A DNA stretch of 64,000 nt from Brachionus plicatilis (lineage: Eukaryota > Rotifera > Eurotatoria > Ploima > Brachionidae): NCBI GenBank assembly GCA_010279815.1, contig QEOQ01000258.1, forward strand, positions 414,587 through 478,586, written 5' to 3'. The notes below the pieces were generated by a model, which saw nothing but the letters and a program-made list of their open reading frames with translations, was not told the DNA's origin and made no database searches. Shown here one piece after another: positions 58,486-64,000 of this stretch (the stretch's first letter is position 1; each line of letters starts with the position of its first letter). Made by a program: the position numbers and the translations under genes.

Positions 58486-58611
58486 AAAGTTAATATTTTA
58501 AAAAGCCAAAAACTTTAATTTAAATTTCAACGTTTTTCAGGTGATTTATATATTTACTTAAAAAAATTGAAATTTAAATTAAAGTTTTTGGCTTTTTAAA
58601 ATATTAACTTT
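58486..58611. repeat. Perfect 45-bp inverted repeat with 36-nt loop
   Basis: Left arm 58486-58530 begins AAAGTTAATATTTTAAAAAG and ends AATTTAAATTTCAA. Right arm 58567-58611 is its exact reverse complement, with 45 of 45 bases pairing by my reading. In RNA this would be a long perfect hairpin. It could be a young foldback element or a small-RNA source; sequence alone cannot decide. Confidence 0.9.
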
Positions 58612-59389
58612 TTTTTAATATTTTACACTAAAATTAATAAAAATTTACGAAAATTTGCGTAAAAAAATAAAATTTTTCTTTATTTAAAATTTTAAATTTT
58701 TCCAAAAGAAACAAAAGTAGAAATACTTAAAAACATGAAAATAATATAACCACAACCGAATTAGCTAAAAAGTATTGTCGAAATCCAGACTTGTTTATAA
58801 GTCACAGTTTTAAGTCTAAGTCACAAAAATTTAAGTCAAAGTTATGACTTGCACAAAAATTTTTATCAATACCTGCTTCATCTTGACCAGTTGAAATAAT
58901 TTTTTTCTAAATCTGGTCACATTAACAGACCACATAGGTCAAAATTAACAGCCAGGAATTTGGAAGCAACTATTTTATTGGTATCAAATATGGATTTATT
59001 AAATCATTGACTTGACTTGACTTAAGAATTGTGACTTAAAAAAAGGCAGTGTAAATCTATCAAAAATATCGACAATACTCTCAACAAAAACAAAGATTTT
59101 AGAACTCTATTATAAGAATCTCTTTGGTCTAAAAAGAAAGCACCAGATGAAATTCCAAAAATAAGTTCGAAAGAAGATTTAGAAAAAATAAATGAACTAA
59201 AAAGTTTCTTTTAGGAGAAAATGGTGGCTGTTATACTTATATTTATTTTTTATTCTCAATGGAAAACTATTTATTAGAAAAAACCTATATAAAACAATCA
59301 AAAATGAGTATTTAATATTTTTTTTTTTTTTAAATAAATAATTTGAGCTTTTTTCTCATAATACTTTTACATGTAATTTTCAATTTAAC

Positions 59390-59454
59390 GAAATTCGATA
59401 TAACGAATACCCATTTTTCAGTCCCGACCATTTCTTTATATCGAGGTTTGACTG
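59390..59454 (-). repeat. Pogo/Tigger-type terminal sequence, right
   Basis: Reverse complement reads CAGTCAAACCTCGATATAAA ... TTCGTTATATCGAATTTCGT. It is inverted with respect to 57631, 1.8 kb away, and is followed outside by TA. The left end is not preceded by TA, so the two may belong to different insertions. Confidence 0.5.
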
Positions 59455-59736
59455 TATTTTTTTTAATGAAAATCATTATTTTTCTAAAATTTTAAAAATA
59501 ATTTACGAAAAATTATTACAAATTAAATTTATTTTCACATTCAATATTTTCAACCAAACAATTTTAAAGGAATAAGGGAAATTTTTTTATTTACTTAAAT
59601 ATTACTTTCTGGTCAAATCTTTAAGAATTTTACAAATGTAATCACATAATTTTTTATTCTTATTATAGCTGAATTTAATTAACTAATTTTTAATATTTAA
59701 ATAAATATTTAAATTTTTAACTATATTAAAATATAG

Positions 59737-60099
59737 GGTTTTGTGAAGTTCAGTACAAAAGAACAGAACAAAGTGTAAAAAAATTAAATAACTTTTTTTC
59801 TTAAAGTTTAAAATAAATTCTGTGTATGCAGAATGGTGCAACATTCAAAGTTGCATCAACTGTAAAAGTCTGCTAATAATGTGCAAAATCTCTGCAAAAT
59901 GCACTACACTCGATTATATTGAAATTTAATTTCTGCTGAAATCTGTAAATTTAGCAGAGCATGATATTTGATGCAACTTTGATTGTTGCACCATTCTGCA
60001 TACACAGAATTTATTTTAAACTTTTAGAAAAAAAGTTATTCAATTTTTTTACATTTTTTTCTGTTCTATTTATCATTTTGTACTGAATTTCACAAAACC
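59737..60099. mobile_element. Foldback element, GGTTTTGTGAA family, copy 3
   Basis: Left GGTTTTGTGAAGTTCAGTAC; right end reverse complement GGTTTTGTGAAATTCAGTAC. Arms of about 130 bp share TTCTGTGTATGCAGAATGGT and GCAAC words. Flanking 8-mers AAATATAG and AAATAAAG (7/8). The arms have small indels and the centre is not palindromic. Confidence 0.8.
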
Positions 60100-60118
60100 A
60101 AATAAAGTAAAAAATAAT

Positions 60119-60180
60119 TTAGGTGGAAGACCACCAGGGCTGTATCGAACGGCTTGCGCCTTCCTTCATATTTAGCCTTT
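60119..60180 (+). other. Short GC-richer islet, possible retroelement C terminus
   Basis: Reads GGRPPGLYRTACAFLHI then a stop. It is open and compositionally unlike its surroundings. I do not recognise it; it may be the end of a retroelement protein. Confidence 0.25.
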
Positions 60181-61186
60181 CATGAAACACACATCTTAAT
60201 TAGATTAAATTTCTGCTCATATTAATATTCTTATTTTCTAAATAATTTATCTAGCCAATTAATTTTTTAAATTTATATTTTAGATCATTTTTTTTAGAAC
60301 AAGAAATTTATTGCTGAAAGCCGAAAGTTTTGAGTCGAATATCGGAAGATCGCTCACGGAAAAGAAATTTATCTTGATTTGATATTTTATCAGCTGACAG
60401 ATAAATAATTAGAATTTTTTTCTAAATTTGACCAATTTATCTGATTCAAAAGTTCAAAATTTGAGTTTTTACTTAAACTAAGCTTCCGATCGAAATTTTA
60501 CCCTGATTGAAAATTCTCTTGGATATTATTCATTTAATTATAAATAAAAATATTTTCAATTTTTTAAAATATATTTTTTGTGGCCTTGTTTATTCAATTT
60601 AATGAATTTTTATTTTTCTTTATTTTAAAAATCTTAAAATTCTAGAATGATTATAAAACATGTTAAACTTAAAAGCTTTTCAAATAATTTTGGCATCGTG
60701 AAGCTGATGACCAATTCAATAAATCATTTTAATTCAAAGAGTTAATCATTTGATATTAAAATTAACCTTTAAATAAATTGAAAAATTAAAATAAAAAAAT
60801 CGATTTTATCAATGGATTTAGAAAATATTTATTTTAATTATTTAATTATTTAAATCTACATATCATGTAAAACATGTTACATTTAATTTTTTAAATAAAT
60901 TTAAAGATTAATTTAATATCTAAGGATAAACTCTTTGAATGGAAACGATATCTGTTTGTTCTAAAAACAGATTAAAAAATAAAAAAATTTTTCCAGAAAA
61001 AATCATTTAATTTAAATGTTGGCAAAAAAAAAGGAAATTTTAAAAATTATTAGGGGTTGTGAGAATCGTTTCAATTCAGATAAACTTGAATAAATTTTTT
61101 ACTAAAAGATATAATTTAGTTCTATAAAATGCTTAATTAAAAGCAAATTTGCTCAATGTAGTGTGACCCTCTAGCTAACCACCTTA
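60181..61186. other. Spacer left of the retrotransposon
   Basis: AT-rich; I could not identify a 5' LTR or a convincing primer-binding site. TGGCG at 61201 could be the start of one, but I have no support beyond the five bases. Confidence 0.4.
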
Positions 61187-61221
61187 TTAAATTATTTTAG
61201 TGGCGTTAAGCCCATACGAAA

Positions 61222-62628
61222 ATGGCAAAGCGAGGTATGGGAAGTAATTTGAACTACGACGGTGAAAACGTGGACTATGACGAGTTTTATAAAGCTTTCG
61301 GATATGATTCAGCCATGTATGGTTGGGACAGTATTCAGCAAGCAGCAGTGATAGCATATTGTTTGTCAGGTAAAGCACTTAGAGTATTTAATGGAATGGA
61401 AGAAGCTGAACGAAAATACATTAGGAAAATATTCGATAAACTGAAGGAAACCTGTTTCAGACCAACCGAATACTACCTTAACCTGTTTTACAGTAGAATC
61501 CTTAATCCATGCGAGTCATTGGCAAGTTTTGCAAGAGATTTAGAAAAACTACTAGACAAGGGTCTACCAGGTTTGGATGTGACTGTGAAGTCGAAATTGT
61601 TAAAGGCGAGACAAGTGTCAAGTGTGCCGGAAACAACGAAAACTTTCCTAGAACTGACGGCAGACAAAAAATGGTCAGAATTAATAGTAATTTTTTAAAA
61701 TCAAGTCGACTATAAGTCAGTTTTGCCAGGACAGTTTAAACAAGAAATAGAGATCAATAAAGCGGTTCCTAAGCCTCAGTACGAGAACAGAAGGTTTGTG
61801 GGGAATTGTAATTATTGCAACAAACCAGGTCACAAGTGGGCACTGTGTAGGAGATGTATGTTTGACGCGGATAAGAAGGGTGAGTCTAAAGACACGAGGT
61901 ACGAGAGAAAACACCAACAGCAGACGCCAAATTACCGAATGCAAAGTCAAAATTATCAACACGAGATGCATCAAAATCAAAACCAGAATGTGTACAATAA
62001 CAAACAGAATTATAACCAGAATAGGCGGAAGACATCTGCTTTTACGATCGAAGCTGAAGTGGAAGATGAGTCAGAAGTAGTCGCTAACATCGTGTAATGC
62101 GAATCTTTCAGCTTAGAACTAGCACGGGCAACCAAACTTACCAGACTGGAAACAATGGTAAGTGTTGGTAACTGCGAATTTAGTGTTCCAATGTTACTGG
62201 ATAGTTGAGCAACAGCGTCATTTATTAATATAAGCAAGTTGCCAAAAGAGCTTGCAGAAAAAATAAAAAAGGTAATTTCAGGACAGTCTGAGTTAAATGA
62301 CCTGGGTCTAGAGCGCGTGGAAGTAAACGTCAAGTCAGCTCCTAATTGCCAGGCAGTAGCGTGTGCAAGAGGAACGGTGAGAATGCGAATTAACAGTTGG
62401 AGTGCAGAGCATGAATTTATTTTTACAACCATAACGGAAAGATCTATTTTAGGGGTCGATTTTTTGAAGCGTTTCAAGGCGATTTTTGACTACGAAAAAG
62501 AGATCATCAGTTAAAGTGATAACCAGATTCGACACCAGATAAATTGTTTATGTGAAGAACCAGTGACGAGCGAAAATGATACCACAAATAAGATTTTGGG
62601 AACAATGAGAAGTTCCGTAATTGTTTAA
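61222..62628 (+). pseudogene. gag-protease region of the Ty3/gypsy-like element
   Basis: Starting at the ATG at 61222, one frame runs through to 62628 with stops at 61696 (TAA), 62095 (TAA), 62206 (TGA), 62512 (TAA) and 62626 (TAA). The gag core has AVIAYCLSGKALRVFNGM and FYSRILNPCESLASFARDLE. The zinc knuckle CNYCNKPGHKWALC (Cx2Cx4Hx4C) follows. The protease active site reads LLDS-stop-ATASF, so the catalytic DSG glycine codon is now TGA. Later protease text SILGVDFLKRF is intact. Confidence 0.85.
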
Positions 62629-62640
62629 CCTAAGACAGAA

Positions 62641-63770
62641 ATGTTAGTTGAGATCCAGGTAAAGGCCAAAGACGAAATAGTAATGTTCGAACCGAGACCG
62701 GAAAAATCGAAAAATTTAAACCAGGAAGTTATCTGGGCAAGAAGTGTAGGAAATGTCTCAAGTGAGGGAAGACTTAGGGTAAGTGTCATGAACATTACGG
62801 AAAGGGACATTATGTTGGAAGAAGGCGCAGAGGTTGGTGTATGGGAAGAGGTTGAGATAGACGAAGAATCCGAAGTAGAGATTTTAAATGAGGATGGGGA
62901 TATTAAATGGGATACTATCCAAATAAACCCAGAGTTAACGAATCAACAGCAGAAATCGGTAAAAAAGTTGATTACAAAGTACAAGAAAGCGTCTAGTATA
63001 CATTGACGAAATCATTGTGTTTGCAAAAGACTTCGAAACACATGTAGCCAGATTAGAGGAAGTGTTAAAAAGATTCATTGGAGCCAATCTTAAGCTCAAG
63101 CCGAGCAAGTGCAAACTGTTCATGGATACAGTAAATTACTTAGGTTACCAGATTACCAAGCGAGGACTAAGGCCAGACTAAGGCAAAATTAGAGCTATTG
63201 TGGAAATGAAAGCACCAACTAACAAGGACGAAGTTAAACAGTTCTTGGGAATTATCTCGTATTACAGAAGGTTCAATACTTCGTTCAGTGACGTAGCTGC
63301 CATCTATATGCGCTTATAAAGCCGAAGTCTACGTTCATTTGGTCAGAAGAATGCCAAAAAGCGTATGATGAGCTAAAAAAGTTACTTGTTCAAGCAAGTA
63401 ACTTTACAATCTTGATTTACCCAAATTTCAAAGACGAGTTCGATATTTATACTGACGCATCGGATTTAGCACTGGGAGCTGTGTTAGGACAGCGGATTGA
63501 AGGTATTTTTCACCCAATTGCGTATACAAGCCGGTTGTTAAACAAGCACGAGAGGAAAAGGATATATTAGCGATTGTGTACACGTCCAAGGTTTACCATG
63601 CGTATATTTTTGGGAGGCCGATTCAGTTTTTCATAGACCATAAGCTTTTGAGCACATTGGAAAAAGCCAAAGAGCCCAATGGACGTCTTTATAGGTTATT
63701 GCTAAAATTGGAAGAACTGACAGAACTGAAACTGAAAATTAAAATTGGAGAATTATAAGATAGTGAATCA
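62641..63770 (+). pseudogene. pol (RT-RNase H) region of the Ty3/gypsy-like element, internally deleted
   Basis: After a linker in the gag frame to about 62994, the frame changes abruptly to VYIDEIIVFAKDFETH, which is the end of the RT palm (YxDD box, here YIDE). The fingers and palm between are missing. RT continues with LKLKPSKCKLFMDTVNYLGY, a TAA near 63180 and a frameshift near 63307. RNase H begins at FDIYTDASDLALGAVLGQ; a second lesion near 63560 precedes AIVYTSKVYHAYIFGRPI and FIDHKLLSTLEK. Both enzymes are dead. Confidence 0.85.
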
Positions 63771-64000
63771 CCCAGGAGCTTTTAATCAGACAGCGGATTT
63801 GTGATCGAGACCACCTCAGGTGTATGTGAACAAGCTGGAAACGGATGTGAATGTAGACTGGGAAGAAGAGCAGGGCAAATCACAATGGTAAGGTTAGGAG
63901 TAAAAACAGGCGATACAAAAGAGTTTTTAGGCTCAGACAACTCAGCATACTGGAACAATAATAAAGAATTTTTATTTATAGAAAATGATGTTTTAAAATT

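Larger units (their letters stand above)
61187..64000 (+). mobile_element. Decayed Ty3/gypsy-like LTR retrotransposon, truncated by the window end
   Basis: GC content rises sharply at about 61200. The order is gag-like region, CCHC zinc knuckle, aspartic protease, RT thumb/connection, RNase H, then a linker before the expected integrase, which is not reached. gag to protease lies in one reading frame broken by five in-frame stops. The RT fingers and most of the palm are deleted, so it cannot be active. No LTR is visible. Confidence 0.85.

Noticed and set aside
1..64000. tRNA, rRNA or CRISPR features
   Set aside because: I looked for A-box/B-box-like pairs, GC-rich rRNA blocks and regularly spaced short repeats and found none I could support.

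Overview
The window is eukaryotic nuclear DNA, very AT-rich, with two assembly gaps (18241-18377 and 43585-43964). Coding islands are short and mostly on the minus strand. Introns are mainly 40-60 bp with GTAAGT/GTATGT-like donors. The rest is AT-rich sequence full of small inverted-repeat elements and retrotransposon debris. The genes are animal ones (JHY-like, FMO, Tctex1-type dynein light chains, SSX2IP/ADIP, CRLS1, RNPC3, inorganic pyrophosphatase, COA3, DNLZ). Compactness, base composition and gene content fit a small invertebrate such as a monogonont rotifer (Brachionus-like). That placement is inference and needs a database search.

Layout. 1-4704: two nearly identical copies of a 1.3-kb segment carrying the last exon of a JHY-like ciliary gene; the rest of that gene runs to 8948 (minus). 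8949-12805: gene-free with direct repeats. 12806-17141: two tandem plus-strand flavin monooxygenase genes with different exon structures. 17.6-22.2 kb: a graveyard of a LINE 3' end, a C2H2 finger fragment, a terminal-inverted-repeat element holding a short-chain dehydrogenase fragment, and AT-hook-like (GRP) protein remnants. 22.2-23.5 kb: two foldback elements. 23809-24615: an unrecognised Cys-rich protein gene. 24.6-35.0 kb: a 10-kb gene desert. 35.0-47.5 kb: two Tctex1-domain proteins flanking SSX2IP/ADIP and cardiolipin synthase. 48.7-51.8 kb: RNPC3 (minor spliceosome, lacking its first RRM) and inorganic pyrophosphatase. 56.4-57.4 kb: DNLZ and COA3, two mitochondrial genes whose reading frames lie 2 nt apart. 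57.6-60.1 kb: more foldback elements and a LINE fragment. 61.2-64.0 kb: a decayed Ty3/gypsy-like retrotransposon that runs off the window.

How the genes fit together. Two themes recur. One is ciliary, centrosomal or dynein function (JHY-like, two Tctex1 proteins, SSX2IP). The other is mitochondrial function (CRLS1, DNLZ, COA3). The most unusual points are the DNLZ-COA3 dicistron, in which the upstream TAG stop could also be a 3' splice acceptor; the recent terminal-exon duplication; three families of foldback elements with recognisable 8-bp target-site duplications; and a 444-bp inverted-repeat element that seems to have captured a dehydrogenase exon. Start codons of many genes have a YAG/AAG within 0-12 nt upstream, which fits spliced-leader trans-splicing or 5'UTR introns.
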